A program made the position numbers and the translations under genes. This document shows positions 1-5,244 of a DNA stretch of 6,680 nt, piece after piece. This DNA comes from Dehalococcoidia bacterium (GTDB lineage Bacteria; Chloroflexota; Dehalococcoidia; GIF9; UBA5629): contig JAUVVE010000043.1 of the NCBI GenBank assembly GCA_030604795.1, forward strand, positions 1-6,680, read 5' to 3'. The notes below the pieces were generated by a model, which did no database searches, was not told the DNA's origin, and worked only from the letters and a program-made list of their open reading frames with translations. How positions within the stretch are numbered: the first letter of the stretch is position 1; each line of letters begins with the position of its first letter.

Positions 1-36
1 ATGATAATAACCAGCTCTAGCCACCATGGGCCGCTG

Positions 37-2199
37 CTATGGAGCTTCTCCGCGCTCTGCCATCAGTTCGGCGCTATGCATGACTTTGATGTGGCTTCTC
101 CGTTTGTCCAAGCCACCCCTGAGTTGGAGGACACAAGGCGTGCAATTGGTGACCACCACGTCCACACCGGTAGCTTCTATGCCGTCTAGCTTTCGTTGCA
201 AGACCGAGTTGGATAACTCCGGGTAGTCAAGCACAATCTTGCCGCCAAAGCCACAGCAGGTATCAGCATCAGCCATCTCTACCATTTCGAAGCCTTCCCG
301 CTCAAGCAGCAGTCTAGGTTCACTGGATATGCCAATCCCTCGCTTCAAATGACAGGGGTCATGGTAAGTAACCTTCTCGCTCCGCGAAGGCTTCGGCTCT
401 GCCGAAGGAGTTAACTCAAGGACCAGTTGTGAGAAATCACGAATCCTGCCGGACAACGCCTCGGCTCGCTGGTTCCATTCTGGCTCGGCGGCAGTCAGCC
501 TCGGATACTCCTGCTGCAGCATAGCCGCGCAGCCAGGGCATACGGTGACTATGTAGTCAGGATCACCTTCTTCCAGAGCAGCGATGTTTGTTTTGGCCAA
601 GCTGAGGGCTGTTTCAGTATCGCCATCAAACAGCGGCGGAACTCCACAGCACGCCTGACCAGGTGGGTAATAGGGCTCAGCGCCACATTCACGCAGAACC
701 TTCATCGCGTCTCCACCAAGGTCAGGATAGGCATAAGCAGCAACACATCCGGAATAGAAAGCCACTGTGGGATGAGCTCCTTCCTTGGGCAATGAGTAGT
801 CCTTCAATCTGGTGTGTAACGGCTGACGCGACAGTGCTGGAAGGCTAATAGTCCGCGTCAGCGAATTGAGCGGATAGGGAAGCCTTCTTATCATAGAATC
901 TCTATCAGTAAAAGGCCGCTGCAAACATGAGCCGACTTTCATCGCCTTGTCTAGCCGCGCCGGGTATTTCAGGATGCTTCGGTATGCCAGCCGGCTTTTC
1001 CATGGCAGGCCGGTTTCCGCCACCAGCTTCGCCTTTAGCCTGGTTACCAAGTGCGGTATATCGATACGAGCAGGGCAGACTTCCTTGCAGGCCATGCACC
1101 CCATACATAAGCTTGCTACATCCTCAGCCTTATCCATGCCATGCAGGAAAGCGGTCAATACAGCGCCAATACCGCCATGGTATATGTAGCCGTAGGTCTG
1201 TCCAGCGACCGAGCGGAAAACCGGGCAGATATTAAGGCAGGCACCGCATTTGATGCAATACAGTGCCTCTCTGAACTCAGCGGATTCACTCATTTCCTTG
1301 CGGCCGTTATCCACCAGGACGACATGAACCTCGCTGGGGCCTGGTCCATACAGATGCGGCACCCCGGGAATAGCGTCGGTATGACTAGGGCCAGTCATAT
1401 AGGAGACGTAGACCGGCAATTTGAAACCCATGGTGCTTCTGCTCAGCAGCCTCAGTATGGCATTAGCATCCTCGAAGCTGGAAACCAACTTCTCATAGCC
1501 AACCACGCCCACACGTATGCGAGGCAAAGTGGTCGCCATAACACCATTGCCTTCGTTGGTCAGGATGACCAAGGTTCCCGTTTCAGCTATGGCGATATTG
1601 GCGCCCGAAATACCCATATCTGCATCGATATAGGACTGCCTCAGTGCATGGCGTGCTGCATCCAGTAGAACCTGCGGGTCAGGCTCCAGCTTCTGACCGG
1701 TTGCCTTCGAGAGAAGCTCAGCCACCTGCTCAATGGTCTTATGCAGCGCTGGCCCCACCATATGCGTCGGCCTTTCCCCTGCCAGCTGAACAATCCATTC
1801 ACCGATATCAGTCTCTCTCACCTCAATGCCGCCGTTTTCCAGGTGCTCTCTCAGCTCAATCTCCTCGGTAAGCATGGATTTCGACTTGACAACATGTTTC
1901 ACGTTGCGTTCCTGCGCCAGCCTCAGCACGTAATCGTCGGCATCCGCACCATCTTTCGCTTCATAAACCACGGCACCAGCCCTGGTAGCTTCTGTCTTGA
2001 ATTGCTCCACAAGCTGGGGAAGATCGGCAATGGATTTCTCTTTCACGCGACGAATCTCCTGGCTCAGAGCATCGAAGTCAACGCCGGCGCGTGCCATCTG
2101 GCTCACTATACTGATAAGAGGCCCAAACCTGCCGAAGGCGGCCTGCAGATTCTCATCCGCCAGCGCCTTGTGAACGCGCTTTGTCATCTCCCTGCTCAT
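37..2199 (-). CDS. Fused LutB-LutA-type iron-sulfur protein (LUD + 2x4Fe-4S + 2xCCG), lactate/2-hydroxyacid oxidation
   Basis: Probable electron-transfer and catalytic subunit of a flavin-independent L-lactate (2-hydroxyacid) dehydrogenase of the LutABC/LldEFG type, cytoplasmic, 720 aa. Numbering from ATG 2199: a helical LutB-type N-terminus (1-60), a LUD domain (about 63-298) with AETGT and NEGN motifs, then two ferredoxin motifs CxxCxxCxxxCP at C315/318/321/325 and C365/368/371/375. Two CCG domains of LutA type follow: C485, CCG at 517-519, CPGC 554-557; then HDPC ending C616, CCG 648-650, CTPC 686-689. All expected cysteines are present. An in-frame GTG at 2241 would add 14 residues (SECGASYCG..., unlike the family) and has no clear ribosome site, so ATG 2199 is preferred, although its own Shine-Dalgarno (GACAGG) is weak. 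It is the last complete gene of the larA operon, 67 nt after the LUD gene. A comparable fusion next to a LUD gene is known in Desulfovibrio (LldH/LldG). The substrate is inferred; glycolate or another hydroxyacid is possible. Confidence 0.92.
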   Translation of the reverse strand: MSREMTKRVHKALADENLQAAFGRFGPLISIVSQMARAGVDFDALSQEIRRVKEKSIADLPQLVEQFKTEATRAGAVVYEAKDGADADDYVLRLAQERNVKHVVKSKSMLTEEIELREHLENGGIEVRETDIGEWIVQLAGERPTHMVGPALHKTIEQVAELLSKATGQKLEPDPQVLLDAARHALRQSYIDADMGISGANIAIAETGTLVILTNEGNGVMATTLPRIRVGVVGYEKLVSSFEDANAILRLLSRSTMGFKLPVYVSYMTGPSHTDAIPGVPHLYGPGPSEVHVVLVDNGRKEMSESAEFREALYCIKCGACLNICPVFRSVAGQTYGYIYHGGIGAVLTAFLHGMDKAEDVASLCMGCMACKEVCPARIDIPHLVTRLKAKLVAETGLPWKSRLAYRSILKYPARLDKAMKVGSCLQRPFTDRDSMIRRLPYPLNSLTRTISLPALSRQPLHTRLKDYSLPKEGAHPTVAFYSGCVAAYAYPDLGGDAMKVLRECGAEPYYPPGQACCGVPPLFDGDTETALSLAKTNIAALEEGDPDYIVTVCPGCAAMLQQEYPRLTAAEPEWNQRAEALSGRIRDFSQLVLELTPSAEPKPSRSEKVTYHDPCHLKRGIGISSEPRLLLEREGFEMVEMADADTCCGFGGKIVLDYPELSNSVLQRKLDGIEATGVDVVVTNCTPCVLQLRGGLDKRRSHIKVMHSAELMAERGEAP
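1303..2013 (-). repeat. LUD-domain coding duplication, copy 1 (inside the fusion gene)
   Basis: This DNA encodes the LUD domain of the fusion and is clearly similar to 2267-2989. Exact shared blocks of about 21 nt include 1714-1734 with 2690-2710. It is a divergent tandem duplication, not a simple repeat. Confidence 0.75.
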
Positions 2200-2266
2200 G
2201 CTACACCTGTCGCCACAATATGATGCTCCGCACTCCGACACCTGAGGTGCAAGTCAGCGGCATGCC

Positions 2267-2989
2267 TCATTTGCTTACAGCCCCATTCACCAAGACAATA
2301 TGTTCTTCCTCGGGACCTTGAGCCCTGGCCATTAGCGCCTGTGGTATATCGCCCGTGGTATTTCTGCCGGTGATATAGGTGACATAGCTCGGCATTTTCG
2401 GGCCTGTTGAGTTCTTGGCAAGCAATTCGAGCCTACGTGTAGCCTCTTCCATGGTAGGGACTATGCTCTCGCAGTCAATCAGCGTCACATGGACGGCAGG
2501 CAATACGGCAACCAGACGAGCATTCCCTTCATTACTCACCGTGACTGAGGTGCCAGTCTCAGCTATGGCAATGTCAGCCTCCGTGATGCCCATGTCCGCC
2601 CCAATACAGGACTGCCTGAAGACACGACGCGCTGCGCTCAGTAAGACCTGAGGGGCAGGCTCCAGCTCCTCGCCAGTTGCTTTGGAGATAAGCTCAGCCA
2701 CCTGCTCAATCGTCTTGTGCGCCGCCGGTCCTGCCATATGTGCCGACGTTCTCCCGGCCAGCTGGGCAATCCACTCCGCGAGGTCGGTCTCCTTTACCTC
2801 AATACCAGCGCTCTCAAGGTGCTCTCTTAACCCAATGGCCTCAGCCAGAACAGATTTCGACTTGACAACATGTCTTGCGTTGCGTCCCTGTGCCAGACTC
2901 AGGACACAATTGTTGGCAGCCGCGGCATCCTCGGCTTCATAGACCACCGCACCAGTTCTGGTAGCCTCTGCCTTGAACTGTTCTATGAC
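2267..2989 (-). repeat. LUD-domain coding duplication, copy 2 (stand-alone LUD gene)
   Basis: The counterpart of 1303-2013. Similarity is strongest in the N-terminal two thirds of the domain and weaker toward the C-terminus, where the linker that leads into the Fe-S motifs of the fusion is replaced by a stop. Confidence 0.75.
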
Positions 2990-3010
2990 CTCTCTAGCTA
3001 CTGTCGCCAT
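2267..3010 (-). CDS. Stand-alone LUD-domain protein (LutC/LldG position, LutB-LUD-like sequence)
   Basis: A 247-aa protein consisting of one LUD (lactate utilisation) domain, with the motifs VVKSKS, HKTIEQVAEL, IAETGT and NEGN. It has no cysteine clusters, signal peptide or membrane segment. LutC/LldG is the third subunit of the LutABC lactate oxidation complex, and this gene sits where that subunit is expected, between larA (36 nt upstream) and the fused lutB-lutA gene (67 nt downstream). Its sequence, however, is closest to the LUD domain of that fusion: my ungapped hand count over about 156 residues is 109 identities (about 70%). It therefore looks like a duplicated LutB LUD domain filling the LutC role (inference). 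Start: ATG 3010 is preceded by GGTGGAGG at ideal spacing. The longer reading from a TTG at 3037 adds nine residues and is less likely. A decaying duplicate is possible, but the frame is intact and the core motifs are kept. Confidence 0.88.
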   Translation of the reverse strand: MATVAREVIEQFKAEATRTGAVVYEAEDAAAANNCVLSLAQGRNARHVVKSKSVLAEAIGLREHLESAGIEVKETDLAEWIAQLAGRTSAHMAGPAAHKTIEQVAELISKATGEELEPAPQVLLSAARRVFRQSCIGADMGITEADIAIAETGTSVTVSNEGNARLVAVLPAVHVTLIDCESIVPTMEEATRRLELLAKNSTGPKMPSYVTYITGRNTTGDIPQALMARAQGPEEEHIVLVNGAVSK

Positions 3011-3046
3011 TTCCAGCCTCCACCTGGGCAAATGCAAAACCGTGCT

Positions 3047-4291
3047 TCACGCCAGATACTGTATCGTGCCGTCAGGAACAACCGCTGCCTTGGCACCGTC
3101 GGGGAAATCCCGCGCCAGAACTTCCATAACCTCAGGCCACGTCTTTACCCATACGGCATCCGGGATGGCCAGCCAATCTGTGAACGATTTCTCAAACTGC
3201 GGTGACAACACCACGAACCTCTTCAGAAACGGTAACTGAAAGTCAATAGCATTAAATAGGCGCCCCCTGGCACGTTTCCCAAAACTACCCAGCAGGTAAT
3301 GCACCACCTGGCCAGCAGGACAATCAGCAATAAGTACCAGGTCACCGCCCTTTTCCATCAGCATCAGTAGTCCAATCGGTAGACCGACAAACGCTTCATT
3401 GCCCTTGCTATAGCTATTGAGCACAACCACGTCGGCACCCGAGATGGCCTTTGTCGCATAGTGCGCCACTGCGAATCCGACAGCCTCGTAGTACTCAGCT
3501 TGAGGTTCCCCCACGAATATGGCACAGGGTTGCCCGTTACCGTTGACTGCGGTATCAATCTTCAAGTCCAGCCCCACCATTCTGGCCGCCTCGTTGAAGT
3601 CCTTGACCATTGGATTCTCCAGGTAATTGCCCGGGCCCATGACATGTGCCTGCCCTGCTTCTCGTGCCCTGATCTCCAGCAAGTGAAAGGCCTCGATTGA
3701 GTCAATTGAGGCTATACCGGGCAGTATGATCTTCCCACCACCACCAAAGCCAGTCTGGGGATGTGGGATTACAGAGCCAATGGCGATTTTCAGGTCACAG
3801 CTCATCACCTCAGAGTTAACAGCAAGCTTTGTCCCCTGGGATGTCTCCCCGACGTACGTGCAGTTCTCATATACGTTGTGATTGTAGACCGGGAACCTAT
3901 CCAATATCTTCTCGCCCAGCTTCTTGCGAAAGTCCTGGTAGCTATGCGCACCATGGGTGCCAGTGGCGCAAATGAATCTGACGGCTGTCTCGCGGATACC
4001 AGCCGCTTCCAGCTCCTCCAGAACGTAGGGCGCCAGCTCGGCAACCCTCGTGGGCCGCGAGATGTCATCGAAGATTATTGCCACCTCGTTCTTCCCCCGT
4101 GCCAGCTCCCTGAGCTTCCGGCAACCTATGGGCTTGCTGAAGGCAGCCCTTATCTGCTCCGAGGTCAAATACGGGGCATCGTGCCCGTCCATGAGACAGG
4201 GTACCACTTCCCACGACTCGGGAAACTCCAGCTGCAGCTCTCCCTCCTCATACCACATTTGCCTGGGAACAGCCATGCTCTTGGTACCCAT
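3047..4291 (-). CDS. larA: LarA-family nickel-pincer 2-hydroxyacid racemase/epimerase (lactate racemase-like, DUF2088)
   Basis: A 414-aa cytoplasmic enzyme of usual LarA length. LarA enzymes interconvert D- and L-2-hydroxyacids by hydride transfer on a nickel pincer nucleotide covalently held by a lysine. Every signature is present at the family spacing: DDISRPT (D76, R79; cofactor phosphate contacts), ATGTH (H113, catalytic), PHPQTGFGGGGK (H177 catalytic, K187 cofactor-linked, 10 apart as in Lactobacillus LarA H174/K184) and H203, 16 after K187, matching nickel ligand H200. An active holoenzyme is therefore plausible. ATG 4291 is preceded by AAAGGAGAGG, 5-8 nt upstream. It is the first gene of the operon and sits next to a lactate-oxidation LUD/Fe-S pair, which suggests it supplies the oxidisable enantiomer. 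The cofactor genes larB, larC and larE are not in the window and must lie elsewhere if the enzyme works. The superfamily also includes malate, phenyllactate and 2-hydroxyglutarate racemases and gluconate epimerases, so lactate is inferred from context only. Confidence 0.93.
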   Translation of the reverse strand: MGTKSMAVPRQMWYEEGELQLEFPESWEVVPCLMDGHDAPYLTSEQIRAAFSKPIGCRKLRELARGKNEVAIIFDDISRPTRVAELAPYVLEELEAAGIRETAVRFICATGTHGAHSYQDFRKKLGEKILDRFPVYNHNVYENCTYVGETSQGTKLAVNSEVMSCDLKIAIGSVIPHPQTGFGGGGKIILPGIASIDSIEAFHLLEIRAREAGQAHVMGPGNYLENPMVKDFNEAARMVGLDLKIDTAVNGNGQPCAIFVGEPQAEYYEAVGFAVAHYATKAISGADVVVLNSYSKGNEAFVGLPIGLLMLMEKGGDLVLIADCPAGQVVHYLLGSFGKRARGRLFNAIDFQLPFLKRFVVLSPQFEKSFTDWLAIPDAVWVKTWPEVMEVLARDFPDGAKAAVVPDGTIQYLA

Positions 4292-4296
4292 CTTTT

Positions 4297-4306
4297 CCTC
4301 TCCTTT
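4297..4306 (-). promoter_or_regulatory. Shine-Dalgarno of larA
   Basis: On the minus strand AAAGGAGAGG lies just before ATG 4291, with 5 nt from GAGG and 8 nt from AGGAG. It fixes the start of the racemase and indicates efficient initiation of the first operon gene. Confidence 0.8.
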
Positions 4307-4348
4307 ATCTATCAGGCCAAGATACTCGGGGGATCGTGCGCTACTATG

Positions 4349-4377
4349 TTTGTATCATCTGTGAGCCTGACTGTCAA
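4349..4377 (-). promoter_or_regulatory. Candidate sigma70 promoter of the larA-LUD-lutBA operon
   Basis: Read on the minus strand, a perfect -35 box TTGACA (4377-4372) is followed after exactly 17 nt by TACAAA (4354-4349), which matches four of six -10 consensus positions but lacks the final T. Transcription would start near 4342 and give a leader of about 50 nt before larA. The position, directly upstream of the first gene, and the spacing make it the best promoter in the region. No clear operator overlaps it, though a short inverted repeat TGGCC-TCC-GGCCA lies just upstream at 4385-4397 and could bind a regulator. Confidence 0.55.
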
Positions 4378-4498
4378 ATCCCCCTGGCCTCCGGCCACTC
4401 ACGCGCCGCCAGAGCCACCCACCACAAATGGAGCCCCTCACTTTGGCAGCAGCAGCGCGGCTCCACGTGTCAAACAAGAGGCGAGGAGAGCAAGAGAT

Positions 4499-4517
4499 GC
4501 GGCGGACCGGCCGCCGC
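4499..4517. repeat. GC-rich perfect hairpin
   Basis: GCGGCGG and CCGCCGC form a 7-bp perfect stem around the loop ACCGG. There is no T-run on either strand, so it is not a standard intrinsic terminator. It lies upstream of the larA promoter and could be a structural boundary or a protein site. Function is unknown. Confidence 0.5.
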
Positions 4518-4708
4518 TGCTGTCAGGCATTTCAATTCCTATCAGCTCACTGTTCATCCAGCCTATGCTTGGTGAAGGGCATTCCATTTAGACTTACCTT
4601 CCTATATAATTAGCCTGAACATGCCTAATCATACTTGTGACCAAGGATATAGCACGGCACATCCAGGAATGAATCCATCCTTGAAATACCAGAGGCGTGC
4701 CTGCTAAG

Positions 4709-4726
4709 CAGAGCAAGTTTGCTCTG
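4709..4726 (+). promoter_or_regulatory. Hairpin immediately upstream of the miniprotein ribosome site
   Basis: CAGAGCA and TGCTCTG form a 7-bp perfect stem around AGTT. It ends only a few bases before the AAGGGAGGTGA ribosome site at 4729-4739. In RNA it could modulate access to that site or protect the 5' end. No T-tract follows, so termination is unlikely. Its role is inferred from position only. Confidence 0.4.
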
Positions 4727-4746
4727 GAAAGGGAGGTGAGGAAAAG

Positions 4747-4827
4747 TTGGCAAGGTTCCTAATGGTGCTACTGCTCATATGCGTTGGTTACGTCATTTGG
4801 ACGTTCCTTAAGGGGGGAGGGTGTTAG
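4747..4827 (+). CDS. Possible 26-aa single-pass membrane miniprotein
   Basis: A short frame starting at TTG 4747 and ending at TAG 4825-4827. The product begins MARFLMVLLLICVGY and ends WTFLKGGGC. Residues 4-21 form one continuous hydrophobic stretch long enough to span a membrane, bounded by R3 and K22, with a Gly-Gly-Gly-Cys tail. The upstream sequence AAGGGAGGTGAGG is nearly a perfect complement of the 16S rRNA 3' end, with GGAGG 10 nt and GAGG about 5 nt from the TTG. No gene of this kind is known to me. The tail faintly recalls FeoB-associated Cys-rich membrane proteins, which have longer Cys-rich ends; here the frame stops after one Cys. A G6 run at 4812-4817 just before the stop could be a site of frameshift or sequencing error. 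Against it: the TTG start, the tiny size and the lack of any homology test. Confidence 0.4.
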   Translation: MARFLMVLLLICVGYVIWTFLKGGGC

Positions 4828-4868
4828 GTTTGGCGCAGAAAGGACTCCGACTGCCCAACCCAACATGG

Positions 4869-4896
4869 TTAACTTCAAATAAGGCAACGGGATAAC
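4869..4896 (+). promoter_or_regulatory. Weak candidate promoter for the HEAT-rbsK genes
   Basis: TTAACT (4869-4874) and GATAAC (4891-4896), 16 nt apart, each match four of six sigma70 consensus positions. Transcription would begin near 4903 and read through the 4933-4953 hairpin into the plus-strand genes. It is the best of several poor choices on this strand. Confidence 0.2.
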
Positions 4897-4932
4897 TGAC
4901 CATCGCTCTCTTCCAGCGTGAGACTGTGGCTT

Positions 4933-4953
4933 GGACCAACGGTTTGTTGGTCC
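4933..4953 (+). repeat. Perfect 8-bp hairpin upstream of the HEAT/rbsK genes
   Basis: GGACCAAC and GTTGGTCC form an exact 8-bp stem around GGTTT. Only TTAGC follows on the plus strand and AAGCC on the minus strand, so a classical U-tract terminator is not supported. It may be a weak terminator after the miniprotein, a 5' leader structure of the rbsK transcript, or an operator, because a dimeric regulator would see an 8-8 dyad with a 5-nt spacer. Confidence 0.45.
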
Positions 4954-4993
4954 TTAGCTGGTAGTTACATTCTCCTCACCTTCGTTCCAAGGT

Positions 4994-5233
4994 ATGAACA
5001 CCATCCGTCGGAATGTTGCCGTAGCTATAGGGAATAGTAGCGATCGAGCTGCGATTCCAGCATTGATTGGAGGTCTGCACCTCCAGCATACCGAAACACG
5101 TGCAGCCGTACCCTGGGCCCTGGGAAGACTAGGCGGGACGGCGGCCAAAGAGGCACTGGGCAAGGCTCTGAGGGAAGAGGAAGAAAAAGAGGTGCCGGAG
5201 GAGATCCAGGAAGCACTTCGCACGGTCTCCTAA
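4994..5233 (+). CDS. Short HEAT-repeat protein, probable C-terminal remnant of a QueG-type epoxyqueuosine reductase
   Basis: 79 aa. Residues 1-30 (RRNVAVAIGNSSDRAAIPAL) and 35-62 (TRAAVPWALGRLGGTAAKEAL) are two PBS-lyase/HEAT-type repeats, with an acidic stretch EEEEKEVPEEI near the end. This order closely resembles the HEAT tail of QueG, which reduces epoxyqueuosine to queuosine in tRNA, but the roughly 300-residue catalytic and Fe-S part of QueG is absent. Upstream in frame there is a stop at 4955-4957 and no recognisable QueG sequence, and the only ribosome-like bases (AAGG) touch the ATG. I therefore think it is a leftover of a larger gene, although a small stand-alone HEAT adaptor cannot be excluded. 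Its TAA lies against the rbsK ribosome site, so if translated it would be coupled to rbsK. No QueG activity is expected from this fragment. Confidence 0.55.
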   Translation: MNTIRRNVAVAIGNSSDRAAIPALIGGLHLQHTETRAAVPWALGRLGGTAAKEALGKALREEEEKEVPEEIQEALRTVS

Positions 5234-5238
5234 AGGAG
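5234..5238 (+). promoter_or_regulatory. Shine-Dalgarno of rbsK abutting the upstream stop codon
   Basis: AGGAG follows directly after the TAA (5231-5233) of the HEAT frame and lies 6 nt before TTG 5245. It decides the unusual TTG start of the kinase and allows translational coupling with the upstream frame. Confidence 0.7.
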
Positions 5239-5244
5239 ATTGAT

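Larger units (their letters stand above)
4292..4746. other. Divergent intergenic region, no convincing protein gene
   Basis: This stretch separates the minus-strand larA operon from the plus-strand genes. The open frames here (for example about 4336-4575) are rich in Cys, His, Gln and Ala, lack ribosome sites and match no family I recognise, so I treat them as chance. It contains the larA promoter and ribosome site, a small inverted repeat at 4385-4397, a GC-rich hairpin at 4499-4517, an AT-rich patch with TATAAT at 4605-4610 but no partner -35 box, and a hairpin at 4709-4726 leading into the possible miniprotein. I saw no tRNA or known riboswitch fold. Confidence 0.6.

Noticed and set aside
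1..27. A minus-strand frame starting at ATG 27 (MVARAGYYH) running off the window edge after the lutBA stop
   Set aside because: Only nine codons are visible, with no ribosome site at a usable distance, so a next operon gene cannot be supported.
1141..1668. 175-aa plus-strand open frame opposite the fusion gene
   Set aside because: It is antisense to the LUD and Fe-S coding region, matches no family and is explained by codon bias of the real gene.
4470..4475. A second minus-strand TTGACA upstream of the larA promoter
   Set aside because: The sequence 16-19 nt downstream is a GC-rich CTG repeat with no -10-like hexamer.
3761..4591. 276-aa plus-strand open frame overlapping larA and the intergenic region
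   Set aside because: Most of it is antisense to larA, the intergenic part looks like random composition, and there is no ribosome site.
4605..4610. Perfect TATAAT on the plus strand
   Set aside because: No acceptable -35 hexamer at 15-19 nt upstream, and no gene at a close distance; the patch is simply AT-rich.
4336..4613. Plus-strand intergenic frames rich in Cys, His and Gln
   Set aside because: No ribosome site, no recognisable domain and no hydrophobic or repeat pattern; the larA promoter lies within the same stretch.
4350..4993. Possible riboswitch, tRNA or CRISPR in the divergent region
   Set aside because: No repeat-spacer pattern, no cloverleaf or T-loop motif, and the larA leader (about 50 nt) is too short for a known riboswitch.
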